Shown: positions 39,555 to 49,494, counted from the stretch's first letter. The stretch: DNA of 64,000 nucleotides from [Zimmermannella] bifida NBRC 103089 (GCF_001570925.1 NZ_BCSP01000001.1:310001-374000); one strand, 5' to 3'. The notes: generated by a model not told the origin, from the sequence alone. Numbers and translations are program-made.

Positions 39555-39588
39555 GGGGCAGGATGCATTCGGTTACGCATCCTGCCCC
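39555..39588. terminator. bidirectional terminator between fadB and dxs
   Basis: GGGGCAGGATGC pairs with GCATCCTGCCCC, extended outside by CGAAA/TTTCG across a small internal loop. It sits between the convergent fadB and dxs stops. On the minus strand the tail AATTTCGTTTTCG is T-rich. Confidence 0.8.
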
Positions 39589-39629
39589 GGTTTCGTATGC
39601 TGCGGCCAGCGGTTACGGCCGCCGCACGT

Positions 39630-41624
39630 TTAGTCGTTTGGCTCCGAAAGCTTGGTAATCATTTCGGCGAACCCGTCGCCATTGAGCCGTGCCGGCCGGG
39701 CATACGGAATGCGCGCCCCGCGCACCTGCTCGACCACGTTACGGGCGATGACCTCAGGAGTCAGCCCAATGTCTTCGAAGATCTGACCGCGAGTGGCGTG
39801 GTCAATGAATTCATCAGGTACGCCGAGTTCGGTGACCGTGGTGTCGACTTCGGCCGCACGCAGGTCTTGACGCAGCCGCGTTCCGATGCCGCCCACCACA
39901 ATGCCGTCCTCAATGGTGATGACGATGCGGTGTGCATCCGAAAGCTCGACGATGGATTGCGGTACCGGTACGACCCAGCGCGGGTCAACGACGGTCACAC
40001 CAATGCCCTGTGCTTCGACGAGCGCGGCGACATCGAGTGCAAGCTGTGCCATGGGGCCAACTGCAACGATGAGGACGTCATTGTGACTGCCGGTTCGCAG
40101 CACGTCCACGCCGTCGCGCAGGCGCAGTTCGGCGTCGAGTTCGTTGCCGACCTTGCCTTTCGAGTAGCGCAGCACCGTTGGGCCAGTCTCGATCGCGACC
40201 GCCTCGCGCAGCTCTTCACGTAGACGCGTCGCGTCGCGGGGTGCGGCAATGCGGATCCCGGGCACGATCTGCAGTAGCGCGAGGTCCCACATACCGTGAT
40301 GGCTTGGCCCGTCGGGGCCGGTAATTCCGGCACGGTCAAGCACAAACGTGACCGGTGCATGGTGCAGGCCGACGTCCATGAGCACCTGGTCAAACGCACG
40401 GTTCATGAACGTGGCATAGAGCGCCACCACCGGGTGCAGGCCGCCGTAGGCGAGCCCTGCGGCCGAGGTCACCGCGTGCTGTTCGGCAATGCCGACGTCG
40501 AGCACACGGGCCGGGAATCGTTCCTGCATGGGTGCGAGGCCTACGGGTCGCAGCATGGCAGCGGTAATACCAACAATGTCGTGACGCTCGGCCGCAATCT
40601 TGACCATTTCGTCACCAAATACGCCGGTCCAAGACTCCCCCGACGATTCGGTCACGGGTTCACCAGTAACCGGGTCGATCTGACCGACCGCGTGGAACTG
40701 GTCATTGAGGTCTTCGAGCGCCGGCTGGTAGCCATAGCCCTTTTCGGTGATCGCGTGCACGATGACCGGCTGGCCGAAGTCGCGCGCGAGTCGCAACGCT
40801 TCTTCCATGGCCACGAGATCATGCCCGTCAACCGGGCCGAGGTACTTGATGTCGAGGTTCGAATAGAGCTGGTCATTACCGCTCAGCCGCGACGCAAACC
40901 CGTGCAGACCGCCGCGAACGGCCCGGTGCATCCCGCGGCCAAACTTGCCGAATAGGCGCGAGAACCAGCGGTTACTTGAATCTTGCAGGCGTGTGTAGGT
41001 GCGGTCGGTGCGCACCTTGTTGAGGAATCGGGCGACACCACCGATGGTCGGTGCGTAGGAGCGACCGTTGTCGTTGACGACGATGACGAGTCGGCGGGCG
41101 TTGTCGTCCGAGATATTGTTCAACGCTTCCCAGGTCATGCCGCCGGTCAGCGCGCCGTCACCAACAACGGCCACAACGGTGCGGTCGTCTTGGCCGGTTA
41201 CGTGCCAAGCGCGCGAGATGCCGTCGGCCCAGCTCAGCGAGCTGGATGCGTGCGACGACTCGACAATGTCGTGTTCTGATTCGTGGCGCTGCGGGTATCC
41301 GGCAAGTCCCCCGCGTTCGCGAAGCTTGCTGAAGTCCTGCCGGCCGGTGAGCAGCTTGTGCACATACGACTGGTGCCCGGTGTCGAAGATGATCGCATCC
41401 CGTGGCGAATCAAACACTCGGTGCATCGCAATCGTGAGTTCAACAACGCCGAGGTTCGGGCCGAGGTGACCACCGGAACGACTGACTTCGGCAACCAAAA
41501 AGGCGCGCACTTCGTCGGCAAGTTGCTGTACCTGTGCGCGGTCGAGTTTCCGCAGATCTTCGGGACCGTGAATGCTGGCCAGCAGCGGCGTGGATGCGGT
41601 GCCAGGTTCAGGTTGCGTGCTCAT
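39630..41624 (-). CDS. dxs: 1-deoxy-D-xylulose-5-phosphate synthase
   Basis: 664 residues from ATG 41624 (MSTQPEPGTAST); an in-frame start at 41657 is less likely. First enzyme of the MEP isoprenoid pathway, joining pyruvate and glyceraldehyde 3-phosphate with thiamine diphosphate. Motifs: GGHLGPNLGVVELTIAMH, DTGHQSYVHKLLTGR, the ThDP/Mg motif GDGALTGGMTWEALNN, VVNDNGRSYAPTIGG, and in the transketolase C-terminal half DRAGITGPDGPSHHGMWDLA. Normal length. Converges on fadB. Confidence 0.97.
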   Translation of the reverse strand: MSTQPEPGTASTPLLASIHGPEDLRKLDRAQVQQLADEVRAFLVAEVSRSGGHLGPNLGVVELTIAMHRVFDSPRDAIIFDTGHQSYVHKLLTGRQDFSKLRERGGLAGYPQRHESEHDIVESSHASSSLSWADGISRAWHVTGQDDRTVVAVVGDGALTGGMTWEALNNISDDNARRLVIVVNDNGRSYAPTIGGVARFLNKVRTDRTYTRLQDSSNRWFSRLFGKFGRGMHRAVRGGLHGFASRLSGNDQLYSNLDIKYLGPVDGHDLVAMEEALRLARDFGQPVIVHAITEKGYGYQPALEDLNDQFHAVGQIDPVTGEPVTESSGESWTGVFGDEMVKIAAERHDIVGITAAMLRPVGLAPMQERFPARVLDVGIAEQHAVTSAAGLAYGGLHPVVALYATFMNRAFDQVLMDVGLHHAPVTFVLDRAGITGPDGPSHHGMWDLALLQIVPGIRIAAPRDATRLREELREAVAIETGPTVLRYSKGKVGNELDAELRLRDGVDVLRTGSHNDVLIVAVGPMAQLALDVAALVEAQGIGVTVVDPRWVVPVPQSIVELSDAHRIVITIEDGIVVGGIGTRLRQDLRAAEVDTTVTELGVPDEFIDHATRGQIFEDIGLTPEVIARNVVEQVRGARIPYARPARLNGDGFAEMITKLSEPND

Positions 41625-41870
41625 GAATAATTCACCAGGGGTTGGGGATGCGTCCATAGCGACGCGTAAACGGCAATTCTACCGTCATGAGTATGAAGGA
41701 GACAGGCACAGTTACGGTTCGTTGGGTGTTTCGCTGAGCGTGATGCAGATACACCTGCCTCCAACTTTGGGCCGATGCGACAAATCCTTGTCTCTGCCTA
41801 TGGTCGCCCTTATGAAGCCGGGAAATTTGCCACGCTATACCGGCGTTTTCGACTGGCATAAGGAGTCACC

Positions 41871-42359
41871 ATGGCCGCTTCTAAACCGCACACCGCCGAA
41901 AGTCAGCGCACCACCAGTCCCGCGCTCAAGACGTGGATTAGCTGGGGATGCTTCGCGATTCTTGCCATTGTTTGGGTGACCATCATGGTGCAGATTTTTA
42001 CGACGAAGGCAACCGTCACCGGAACAAACCCGTCGGGCGAAGTGCTGTGCTACGCCCTTTCGGATTCACCTTCGCTCAACTACGTAAATGCCAACGTAGC
42101 CTCGAACATGGGCTCGGCTGCTGATGAGGAGTACGAATCTCGCCAGCAACATGGCTATCCAGGCGCAGACATCGAGAATGCAGTCCTCCAGCACGAGATC
42201 AAACTCATGGAAGATCGAGCCTGCGAAGCTCAACGCGCTGGCGACGCGGCCAAGTGCAACCTCATTGGGATCATCGGTGGCGTAACCCTTACCTGCTGGG
42301 TGGTCATCGCCACCCGCCGCAGCCAGACCGCAGTCGCCGAGCGCACCACGAACGAGTAA
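41871..42359 (+). CDS. hypothetical membrane protein
   Basis: 162 residues, start fixed by TAAGGAGTCACC immediately upstream. Two predicted membrane helices: residues about 22-43 (WISWGCFAILAIVWVTIMVQIF) and about 131-148 (LIGIIGGVTLTCWVVIAT). The stretch between them contains three cysteines and a glutamate-rich helix (NAVLQHEIKLMEDRACEAQR) and would be outside the membrane. No known domain recognised. The 246-bp interval before it, up to dxs, shows no clear regulatory element. Confidence 0.75.
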   Translation: MAASKPHTAESQRTTSPALKTWISWGCFAILAIVWVTIMVQIFTTKATVTGTNPSGEVLCYALSDSPSLNYVNANVASNMGSAADEEYESRQQHGYPGADIENAVLQHEIKLMEDRACEAQRAGDAAKCNLIGIIGGVTLTCWVVIATRRSQTAVAERTTNE

Positions 42360-42383
42360 CGACTCGTCCGTACGAAACGGCAA

Positions 42384-42420
42384 CGCGCCGCATCCAACCC
42401 AAATAGTCGGATGCGGCGCG
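42384..42420. terminator. bidirectional hairpin downstream of the M1 peptidase
   Basis: CGCGCCGCATCC pairs perfectly with GGATGCGGCGCG across a 13-base loop, between the convergent stops at 42359 and 42432. The same stem, nearly identical in sequence, recurs at 44491-44524 on the other side of the peptidase gene. Confidence 0.75.
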
Positions 42421-42431
42421 ATTGCGTTGCA

Positions 42432-44306
42432 CTACTTCTTACCGGCAACCACCAGGTTGTCGTTGCAGGTCGCTCCTTCGGCGCAGAATCCGCCGAGCGA
42501 GCCCTCGGTCACCGCGCGCAGCTTCGCACCGTTCGGTGCATCCGCATCCACCGTCACCGTGAACGAGACGGATGCGGTGTCGGTATCGTCAACCTCTGGT
42601 ACCGACCACACAAGCGTGTCGCCGTCGAGCGATAGGCCCTCTGGCAGCGACGCCGCATCGATCGTGGCGTTGTCGAGCACGTCTGAGAGGTCAACCGTGA
42701 TCGTGCCATCGGCGAGTGCTACCTGGCCGGTGTTTGCGGCATCGAGCGTGTAGGTCACGACGCTACCGCGACGGATGCTCGCACCGCGCTGATTCGTGGC
42801 CTCGGAATCGAGGTTGTAGTCGTAGGTCGAGGGCCAGGCCGGCTTACCCGGCTGGTAGATCCACTCGTCAAAGAACTCGGTGAGGTCCTTGCCCGAAACT
42901 TCTTCGGCGTACGCGATGAACTCCGCACCGTTGAGGCTTTCGCCCAGGTGATCTTGTACGTATCCGCGAATGACCTTGTGGAAGACATCGTCACCCAGCA
43001 CCTGTCGCAGCGCTTCGTACATCATCGCCGCACGGTTGTAGGAGTGCCAGCCGTAGAGGTCGACTTGGTCAGTCATTGCACCGGGCGCGATACTCCACTT
43101 CTCGTCATCGGCGGCGGTGGCGTCCCATTCGGCGTAGAGCACTTCTGCGGTGGTCTTGCCGCCGTTCTTTTCGGTCCAGTACAGCGGCGCGTACGTTCCC
43201 TGACCTTCGCTGATCCAGATGCTGCCCCAATCCGAAGGCGACACCGCATCGCCGTACCACTGGTGCGCAATCTCGTGCACCAGCGTGCTTTCCTTGATCT
43301 TGCCGGGGAAGAACGAGCGGTCTTGCGTCTCGAGTGCGTAGCCGACAGGGTTCTTGTCCACCACGATGCCGGTGCTCATGCCCGGGTACGGCCCGTAAAG
43401 CGACTCGAGCGTGGTGGTCATCTCCTCGACCTGCCCGCGACGGTGATCCATCTCGGCGATCTCAGCATCGGTGCTGGATGCATCCCAGAACGACCATTCC
43501 GGAATTTCGGTGCCATCGCTAAGCGTGATCGACCCTTCGCGAACGATGAAGTTACCGATCGAGAGCATGGTCACCATCGTGGCCTGCTGGTTCTCCTGTC
43601 GCCAGTGCCATGTGGTGCGGGTGCCATCATCGCTGGCAACTTGGTCGACAAGGTTGCCGTTGCCGGCGACCGCGGCGGGCTTGCCGCCGATCTCATTCGG
43701 AATCGTCACTTCGAAATCGAACGTGGCTTTGTCGGCTGGCGTGTTGTTGCACGGAATCCAGGCCATCGCACCAACGGGCTGCCCGAGCGCCGTGGTGCCG
43801 TCAGCCGTGGCCACCCAACCTTCAGACGAGCCATCGTTGTCGATGTGCTCTACCGGCACACCCGAGTACTGCACTTCGATGGTGAAGTCGCCATGAACCG
43901 GAGTCGCGGGCGTGATGTGCAGTTTGAAGGACTCGATGGCTTTGTCTTCGCTGCGTGAGAACTTGGCTGGCGCGCCGTTGACGAGCACCGAATCGACCTG
44001 CATCCCCTCGAAATCAAGCGAGAACGCACCCAGCTCGTGATCGGCACGAGCGCTAATGGTCGCGGTGGCCGCAATCGAACCGGCTTCGTGACCTGCTTCG
44101 GCCTCGTGGAAATAGGCCATGTCGACGTCGTAGTGCTGGACGTCGTAGCCGGTGTTGCCGATACCGGCGAACAGCGTGTCACCGATCGATGGCGCACCAT
44201 CCAGGGGTGCGGCATACGCAGTGGTTGCGATCCCAAGTGGTAGCGAGCACACGGCTACGGCAGCGAATGCGTTTCTCCAGGCACGCCTGACAGTGATGTT
44301 TGACAT
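42432..44306 (-). CDS. secreted M1-family metallopeptidase
   Basis: 624 residues. A signal peptide spans about residues 1-32 (AFAAVAVCSLPLGIATTAYA). The N-terminal beta-domain (NTGYDVQHYDVDMAYFHEA) is followed by the gluzincin core: VGYALETQ in the substrate-binding position, the zinc motif HEIAHQWYGD near residues 343-352, and the third ligand in WISEGQGTY 18-20 residues on. The C-terminal 110 residues look like a repeat-type beta domain (VVTYTLDAANTGQVALADGT), similar to DUF11-like extracellular modules. No wall anchor is visible, so it is probably released. Well separated from its neighbours by hairpins. Confidence 0.93.
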   Translation of the reverse strand: MSNITVRRAWRNAFAAVAVCSLPLGIATTAYAAPLDGAPSIGDTLFAGIGNTGYDVQHYDVDMAYFHEAEAGHEAGSIAATATISARADHELGAFSLDFEGMQVDSVLVNGAPAKFSRSEDKAIESFKLHITPATPVHGDFTIEVQYSGVPVEHIDNDGSSEGWVATADGTTALGQPVGAMAWIPCNNTPADKATFDFEVTIPNEIGGKPAAVAGNGNLVDQVASDDGTRTTWHWRQENQQATMVTMLSIGNFIVREGSITLSDGTEIPEWSFWDASSTDAEIAEMDHRRGQVEEMTTTLESLYGPYPGMSTGIVVDKNPVGYALETQDRSFFPGKIKESTLVHEIAHQWYGDAVSPSDWGSIWISEGQGTYAPLYWTEKNGGKTTAEVLYAEWDATAADDEKWSIAPGAMTDQVDLYGWHSYNRAAMMYEALRQVLGDDVFHKVIRGYVQDHLGESLNGAEFIAYAEEVSGKDLTEFFDEWIYQPGKPAWPSTYDYNLDSEATNQRGASIRRGSVVTYTLDAANTGQVALADGTITVDLSDVLDNATIDAASLPEGLSLDGDTLVWSVPEVDDTDTASVSFTVTVDADAPNGAKLRAVTEGSLGGFCAEGATCNDNLVVAGKK

Positions 44307-44490
44307 AGATGTTCAACCTCATTGTTCGAACTGAATCAACATCTTCGCGCGGTGGTGCGGCACCGTTGCCGCCAACAACGCGCAAAGTTACAGCAAGACC
44401 CGAGCGTAGGCAGCGCAGCCGAGCACTTCCTTGAAAATCTCTGTACTCAAACAATCGTGAAATTCGGCGCCGGTAACCACCGAAAACGCA

Positions 44491-44524
44491 GCGCGCCGCA
44501 TCCCGTATGCAGGATGCGGCGCGC
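44491..44524 (-). terminator. terminator after acnA
   Basis: GCGCGCCGCATCC pairs with GGATGCGGCGCGC (13 bp, 8-base loop), 20 bases past the acnA stop on the minus strand. The tail, TGCGTTTTCGG, contains a short T-run. The rest of 44307-44544 is the leader of the M1 peptidase gene, with no other recognised element. Confidence 0.8.
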
Positions 44525-44544
44525 GAGTCAGCAGACGCGTTTGG

Positions 44545-47361
44545 CTACTTGGTGGCCAGTGAACGCAGTACGTACTGCAGGATGCCACCGTTGCGGTAGT
44601 AGTCCGCTTCGGCAGGCGTGTCGATGCGAACGACTGCGTCGAACTCGACCGGTTCGCGCCCCGCAGCGGATGCGTCGGTCGGGGTGGCGACGACGCGAAC
44701 CGTCTTCGGGGTCGAACCGTTGTTCAGCTCGGTCAGGCCCGTGATCGAGAACGACTCGGTGCCGTCGAGGCCGAGCGACTCGGCCGACTCACCGGCAGGG
44801 AACTGCAGCGGCAGCACGCCCATACCGATGAGGTTGGAACGGTGAATGCGCTCGTAGCTTTCGACGATGACCGCGCGCACGCCGAGCAGGCTCGTGCCCT
44901 TTGCTGCCCAGTCACGCGACGAACCCGAACCGTACTCCTTGCCACCGAGCACAACCAACGGAGTGCCCTGTGCGGCGTAGTTCTGTGCGGCGTCGTAAAT
45001 GAACGACTGCGGGCCGCCTGCCTGGGTGAAGTCGCGGGTGTGACCACCCTCGACACCGTCAAGCAGCAGGTTCTTCAGGCGGATGTTCGCGAAGGTACCG
45101 CGAATCATGACCTCGTGGTTACCGCGACGCGAACCGTAGGAGTTGAAGTCCTTGCGCTCGACACCGTTCTCGGTGAGGTAGCGACCGGCCGGGCTCGACA
45201 TCGGAATCGAGCCAGCAGGAGAAATGTGGTCGGTCGTGGTCGAGTCGCCGAGCTTCACGAGTACACGAGCGTTCTCGACGTCGGTAACCGGGTCGAGTTC
45301 GAGGGCCATGCCGTCGAAGTACGGAGGCTTACGAACGTAGGTCGACTCCCCTGCCCACTCGAAGGTGGCGCCGGTGGGCGTTGGCAGCGAACGCCAACGC
45401 TCGTCACCTTCGAATACCGACGAGTATTCGCGGGTGTACATGTCGGTGTCGATCGACGATTCGATGATCTGCTGAACTTCAGCAGCATCTGGCCAAATGT
45501 CGCGCAGGAAGACGTCGTTACCGTCGGCATCCTGACCGAGTGCATCGGTGTCGAAGTCGAAGTCCATCGAACCCGCCAGAGCGTACGCAACCACGAGTGG
45601 TGGCGAAGCCAGGTAGTTCATCTTGACGTCGGGGTTAATGCGACCTTCGAAGTTGCGGTTACCCGAGAGCACTGCAGTAACGGCAAGGTCGTTCTCATTG
45701 ATCGCTTCCGAGATAGGTGCGTCAACCGGACCGGAGTTACCGATGCAGGTGGTGCAGCCGTAACCAACCAGGTAGAAACCGAGCTTGTCGAGGTACTCGT
45801 TGAGGCCCGACTTCTCGTAGTAGTTGGTAACGACCTTCGAACCCGGGGCAAGCGTGGTCTTGACCCATGGCTTGACCTGCAGGCCCTTTTCAACGGCGTT
45901 GCGTGCGAGCACACCGGCAGCCATCATGACCGACGGGTTCGAGGTGTTCGTGCACGAGGTGATTGCCGCAATGGCGACGGCACCGTGGTCAATGGTGAAG
46001 GTTTCGCCGTTGTTCGTGACCTCGACTGGGTTGGTGATGCGGCCGATCGGTTCCGGCGACACCGTCTCGGTGACGTCGGTTGCTTCCGATTCTGGCGTGG
46101 ATGCGGCTGGGTCGGAGGCAGGGAACGAGTCGGCTGCCTGAACGTCGGTCAGGTCCGATTCGACACGCTGCGCGTAGTTCTCGAGGTCCTTGGCGAACTG
46201 GGCCTTGGCCTCGGTGAGTTCGATGCGGTCGTGTGGACGACGCGGACCCGAGATCGACGGCACAACCGTCGAGAGGTCGAGTTCGAGGTATTCCGAGAAG
46301 GTTGGTTCCTGTTCGGGGTTGTGCCAGAGGTGCTGTTCCTTGGCGTAGGCCTCGACGAGCTTGACCTGCGACTCGGTGCGTCCGGTGAAACGCAGGTAGT
46401 TGAGCGTCTCGTCGTCGATCGGGAAGATCGCGGCGGTCGAGCCAAATTCTGGCGACATGTTACCGATGGTGGCGCGGTTGGCCAGCGGAACGGCGCCAAC
46501 GCCGTCACCGTAGAACTCAACAAACTTACCGACTACACCGTGCTGGCGAAGCATGTCGGTGATGGTCAGCACGACGTCGGTTGCGGTAACGCCGGTTGGG
46601 ATTTCGCCCTTGAGCTTGAAACCGACAACCTTTGGGATGAGCATCGAAACTGGCTGACCGAGCATGGCAGCTTCGGCTTCGATACCGCCGACGCCCCAAC
46701 CGAGGACACCCAGGCCGTTAACCATGGTGGTGTGCGAGTCAGTGCCGACGAGCGTGTCGGGGTAAGCCTGAAGCACACCGTTAACTTCGCGTACGAATGC
46801 GACGCGAGCGAGGTACTCGATGTTGACCTGGTGGACAATACCGGTTCCAGGAGGAACGACCTTGAAGTCGTCAAAGGCACCCTGGCCCCAGCGCAGGAAC
46901 TGGTAACGCTCACCGTTGCGCTCGTATTCGATTTCAACGTTGCGCTCGAATGCGTCGCTCGAGCCGAACAGTTCGGCGATTACCGAGTGGTCGATGACCA
47001 GCTCAGCAGGTGCGAGCGGGTTGATGGCTTCAGGGTTGCCACCGAGGTTCTTGACGGCCTCGCGCATCGTGGCAAGGTCAACGATGCAGGGAACACCGGT
47101 GAAGTCCTGCATGACGACGCGTGCCGGGGTGAACTGGATTTCGGTGCTCGGGTCAGCCGATGCATCCCAGTTGCCCAGGGCAGCAATCTGCTCAGCGGTC
47201 ACGTTTGCACCGTCTTCGGTGCGAAGCAGGTTTTCGAGCAGCACCTTGAGGCTGAACGGCAGCTTCTCGTAGCCGGCTACCTTGTCGATGCGAAAAATCT
47301 CATAGTCGGTACCTTCGACGTTCAAGACGTCTTTGGCGCCGAAGCTGTTGACTGCGGTCAC
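44545..47361 (-). CDS. acnA: aconitate hydratase
   Basis: 938 residues from a GTG with AAGGAG five bases upstream. It interconverts citrate and isocitrate using a [4Fe-4S] cluster, whose cysteines lie in [13 protein letters not shown] (near residue 470) and [12 protein letters not shown] (near residue 536). Other motifs: [22 protein letters not shown] and the swivel-domain [14 protein letters not shown] Ser/Pro/Glu-rich linker before the first cluster motif is common in actinobacteria. Palindromes at 47385-47409 lie just upstream and suggest specific transcriptional control. Confidence 0.98.
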   Translation of the reverse strand: MTAVNSFGAKDVLNVEGTDYEIFRIDKVAGYEKLPFSLKVLLENLLRTEDGANVTAEQIAALGNWDASADPSTEIQFTPARVVMQDFTGVPCIVDLATMREAVKNLGGNPEAINPLAPAELVIDHSVIAELFGSSDAFERNVEIEYERNGERYQFLRWGQGAFDDFKVVPPGTGIVHQVNIEYLARVAFVREVNGVLQAYPDTLVGTDSHTTMVNGLGVLGWGVGGIEAEAAMLGQPVSMLIPKVVGFKLKGEIPTGVTATDVVLTITDMLRQHGVVGKFVEFYGDGVGAVPLANRATIGNMSPEFGSTAAIFPIDDETLNYLRFTGRTESQVKLVEAYAKEQHLWHNPEQEPTFSEYLELDLSTVVPSISGPRRPHDRIELTEAKAQFAKDLENYAQRVESDLTDVQAADSFPASDPAASTPESEATDVTETVSPEPIGRITNPVEVTNNGETFTIDHGAVAIAAITSCTNTSNPSVMMAAGVLARNAVEKGLQVKPWVKTTLAPGSKVVTNYYEKSGLNEYLDKLGFYLVGYGCTTCIGNSGPVDAPISEAINENDLAVTAVLSGNRNFEGRINPDVKMNYLASPPLVVAYALAGSMDFDFDTDALGQDADGNDVFLRDIWPDAAEVQQIIESSIDTDMYTREYSSVFEGDERWRSLPTPTGATFEWAGESTYVRKPPYFDGMALELDPVTDVENARVLVKLGDSTTTDHISPAGSIPMSSPAGRYLTENGVERKDFNSYGSRRGNHEVMIRGTFANIRLKNLLLDGVEGGHTRDFTQAGGPQSFIYDAAQNYAAQGTPLVVLGGKEYGSGSSRDWAAKGTSLLGVRAVIVESYERIHRSNLIGMGVLPLQFPAGESAESLGLDGTESFSITGLTELNNGSTPKTVRVVATPTDASAAGREPVEFDAVVRIDTPAEADYYRNGGILQYVLRSLATK

Positions 47362-47384
47362 GATGCTCCTTCGTTCGAGGGTTC

Positions 47385-47409
47385 GTCAAGATATCTCGAC
47401 ATAGAGATA
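47385..47409 (-). promoter_or_regulatory. overlapping palindromes upstream of acnA (candidate operator)
   Basis: TATCTC-GACATA-GAGATA (47392-47409) has perfect 6-bp arms. It overlaps TCAAGATATCTCGA (47385-47398), a 14-base near-palindrome with one mismatched pair. Both lie 24-48 bases upstream of the acnA GTG in an AT-rich stretch that must include the promoter, so repression by occlusion is plausible. The regulator is not identified; the sequence does not resemble the AcnR motif known from corynebacteria. Confidence 0.55.
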
Positions 47410-47448
47410 CTTTACCTTATGTGCGGTACGTACTCGTGGTGGTTACTT

Positions 47449-48261
47449 CTAGACGCTTGCGGGTGGCCGATCACCTGAGCCAGTCGCGCCCTCGGTGGTC
47501 GACGCATCCGTGCCGGTGGATGCAGTGGGCTCGGTCTGCTCTGGACGGTACACCCCGCGCACAAACAGCACCGTAAAGACCACGACCACGCCAAATAGTG
47601 GCGGCCCCATCAGCATCCGCGCGATGCCGAGCCCCTGGGTGTTGCCAGCTAAGTACAGCGGCAATTGCACGATCAATCGCAGGGCAAATAGCAGGGCCCA
47701 GCACGCGGTGATCACCTGCATGCTCCAGAACGCGCGACGCTGGCTACGCCATTGCGTGCTCTGCCCCAGCGCGAAGCCAGCGATTACACCGACCAGCGGC
47801 CAGCGGACCAGCATGGAGACGAGGAAGGCCAGCAAATATGCCGCATTCGTCCAGAATCCGACCAGAAAGAAGTCTTCGCTCTGACCGCTACGCAGGGCCA
47901 AGAATCCCGACAGCGCCATGGCAAATAGACCACCAGCGGCCGAAGAAACTGGCTCGTTTCGCACGACGCGCATGCCAATAAATGCCAGCGCCAAGATGCC
48001 GGGCGCAATGACCGAAACCAACAGATTTTCGGTCACGACAAAGGTGCCCAGAAAAATCATGGCCGGTGCCAGCGCTTCAATAATGCCGAACCAGCCACCG
48101 GTGGCGGCGAGGAACGCCGCCATGGGCGTCTCTGCCACGGCCGCACGCCCGATTGCGGAGGATTTCGCGGCTTGCGACATCTGTTGCGCCACAGCCGAAT
48201 CGCTCGTTGGCACGGGCGATTCGGCGTGTCCGGCTGGTTCGATACGACTGCCGTCCGTCAT
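47449..48261 (-). CDS. DUF3159-domain membrane protein
   Basis: 270 residues. A 45-residue soluble N-terminus is followed by at least five hydrophobic helices (AMIFLGTFVVTENLLVSVIA, LALAFIGMRV, AYLLAFLVSMLVRWPLVGVI, MQVITACWALLFALRLIV, LFGVVVVFTVLFVRGVY) and a threonine-rich tail. GGWFGIIEALAPAMIF and RWPLVGVIAGFALGQ are typical of DUF3159. Function unknown. It overlaps DUF3710 by four bases (ATGA). Confidence 0.9.
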   Translation of the reverse strand: MTDGSRIEPAGHAESPVPTSDSAVAQQMSQAAKSSAIGRAAVAETPMAAFLAATGGWFGIIEALAPAMIFLGTFVVTENLLVSVIAPGILALAFIGMRVVRNEPVSSAAGGLFAMALSGFLALRSGQSEDFFLVGFWTNAAYLLAFLVSMLVRWPLVGVIAGFALGQSTQWRSQRRAFWSMQVITACWALLFALRLIVQLPLYLAGNTQGLGIARMLMGPPLFGVVVVFTVLFVRGVYRPEQTEPTASTGTDASTTEGATGSGDRPPASV

Positions 48262-48968
48262 TCGGCAGAACCACCCGCCTGCTGACGCGCCTGCATCTGC
48301 TGAGCCAACGCATCCGGCATCTGCATTGGCAGCAACTCGCGCGGCGGTGCCGCGTGGCTGCCACGGTTAACAACAACGCTGCGGAAGACCTCTACCATCT
48401 GTTCGAGCAGAGCTTCGTCACGGGCCGCTGGGCCACTCACGACGCCACGTACGAACCAGCGTGGCCCGTCGACGCCGAGGAACTTGATAGTGCGCTGCTT
48501 GGCAGATTCCTTACCAATAGTTGCGACCACCGCCTTGCCAACCGGCGAGTCAACGACTTCAGCTTCAGCGCCCTGACGCGCCATCGATTCGAGCAGCTGC
48601 TCGCGCACTTCGCCCCAAATGCCACTCGAGCGGGGAGCCGCAAATGGCTGGAGCTGCAGCGACGATCCGTCGAGGTCAATTGCGATGGCCACGATGGCCT
48701 GCGTTTGCTCACGGAATTCGACGCGGATGCCCATGCCGGGGCGTGCCGGTACGCGCAGCGCACCAAAATCGATTACGGGCACGCCTTCGGGCGCCTCGTC
48801 AACGTCAAATGGCCCCGCTGTCTCACGATCGGCAGGTGCTTCTTTTTCAAACTCATCGGGCTCGTCAATGTCCGCATCGACATCAACATCCGCCTCGTCA
48901 TCAATTGTGAGCTTCTCGGCCTTGATCGTGTCGTTGTCTTGCTGACGGAAGCGGTCAAAAAATCCCAT
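48258..48968 (-). CDS. DUF3710-domain protein
   Basis: 236 residues starting MGFFDRFRQQDND. An acidic stretch rich in Asp (residues about 20-60) precedes the DUF3710 core: VIDFGALRVPARPGMGIRVE, IAIDLDGSSLQLQPFAAPRS and RTIKFLGVDGPRWFVRGVVS. The tail is Gln/Met-rich. No established function. In actinobacteria it is regularly found between dut and DUF3159, as here, and the two are translationally coupled. Confidence 0.92.
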   Translation of the reverse strand: MGFFDRFRQQDNDTIKAEKLTIDDEADVDVDADIDEPDEFEKEAPADRETAGPFDVDEAPEGVPVIDFGALRVPARPGMGIRVEFREQTQAIVAIAIDLDGSSLQLQPFAAPRSSGIWGEVREQLLESMARQGAEAEVVDSPVGKAVVATIGKESAKQRTIKFLGVDGPRWFVRGVVSGPAARDEALLEQMVEVFRSVVVNRGSHAAPPRELLPMQMPDALAQQMQARQQAGGSAE

Positions 48969-49017
48969 TGCAACTCCTTTGATTCAACACCCGTAGCGGA
49001 TGCGAAACTCCGTAAAC

Positions 49018-49494
49018 CTATTCGCTCGCGTCGGTCGTCTCGGCCGCGTTCCCGGCCGCGTACCCGCTCGAACCAAACCCAGCCGTGCCGCGCTCGCCTT
49101 CGGGCAGCGCGGCGACCGGCACAAACTCGACTGTGGGGATGGGCAATACGAGCAATTGCGCGATCCGGTCCCCTGCGTTAATCGTGTACACCTCGGTGGC
49201 ATCGGTGTTCAGCAGCGACACCTTGAGCTCGCCTCGATATCCGGCGTCGATAATGCCGGGGGCGTTCACGATGGTGATGCCATGCTTTGCCGCCAGACCC
49301 GAGCGTGGGGCGACGATCCCGACCGTTCCGGCAGGAAGGGCAATTGCTGTTCCGGTACCGACGAGCGCCCGCTCACCGGGCTGAAGCGTCAAGGTTTCCG
49401 CACTGCACAGATCGGCGCCCGCATCCAGCGGATTGGCTCGATGCGGCATCGTCCCCGTTGTCGGGACACTAAAAGTTGGCGTAGCTGGTTGCAT
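49018..49494 (-). CDS. dut: dUTP diphosphatase
   Basis: 158 residues from ATG 49494, preceded by GAGGTGTG; a GTG one codon earlier is an alternative. All trimeric dUTPase motifs are visible: DAGADLCSAE (motif 1), APRSGLAAKHGI (2), NAPGIIDAGYRGELKVSLLN (3), NAGDRIAQLLV (4) and a C-terminal RGTAGFGSSGY arm (5). It removes dUTP and supplies dUMP. 49 bases separate its stop from DUF3710, so co-transcription is likely. Confidence 0.97.
   Translation of the reverse strand: MQPATPTFSVPTTGTMPHRANPLDAGADLCSAETLTLQPGERALVGTGTAIALPAGTVGIVAPRSGLAAKHGITIVNAPGIIDAGYRGELKVSLLNTDATEVYTINAGDRIAQLLVLPIPTVEFVPVAALPEGERGTAGFGSSGYAAGNAAETTDASE

Noticed and set aside
44842-47478. 878-codon open frame on the plus strand antisense to acnA
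   Set aside because: It mirrors acnA codon by codon, as high-GC genes often leave a long open antisense frame. It has no ribosome site and no recognisable domain, and acnA is certain.
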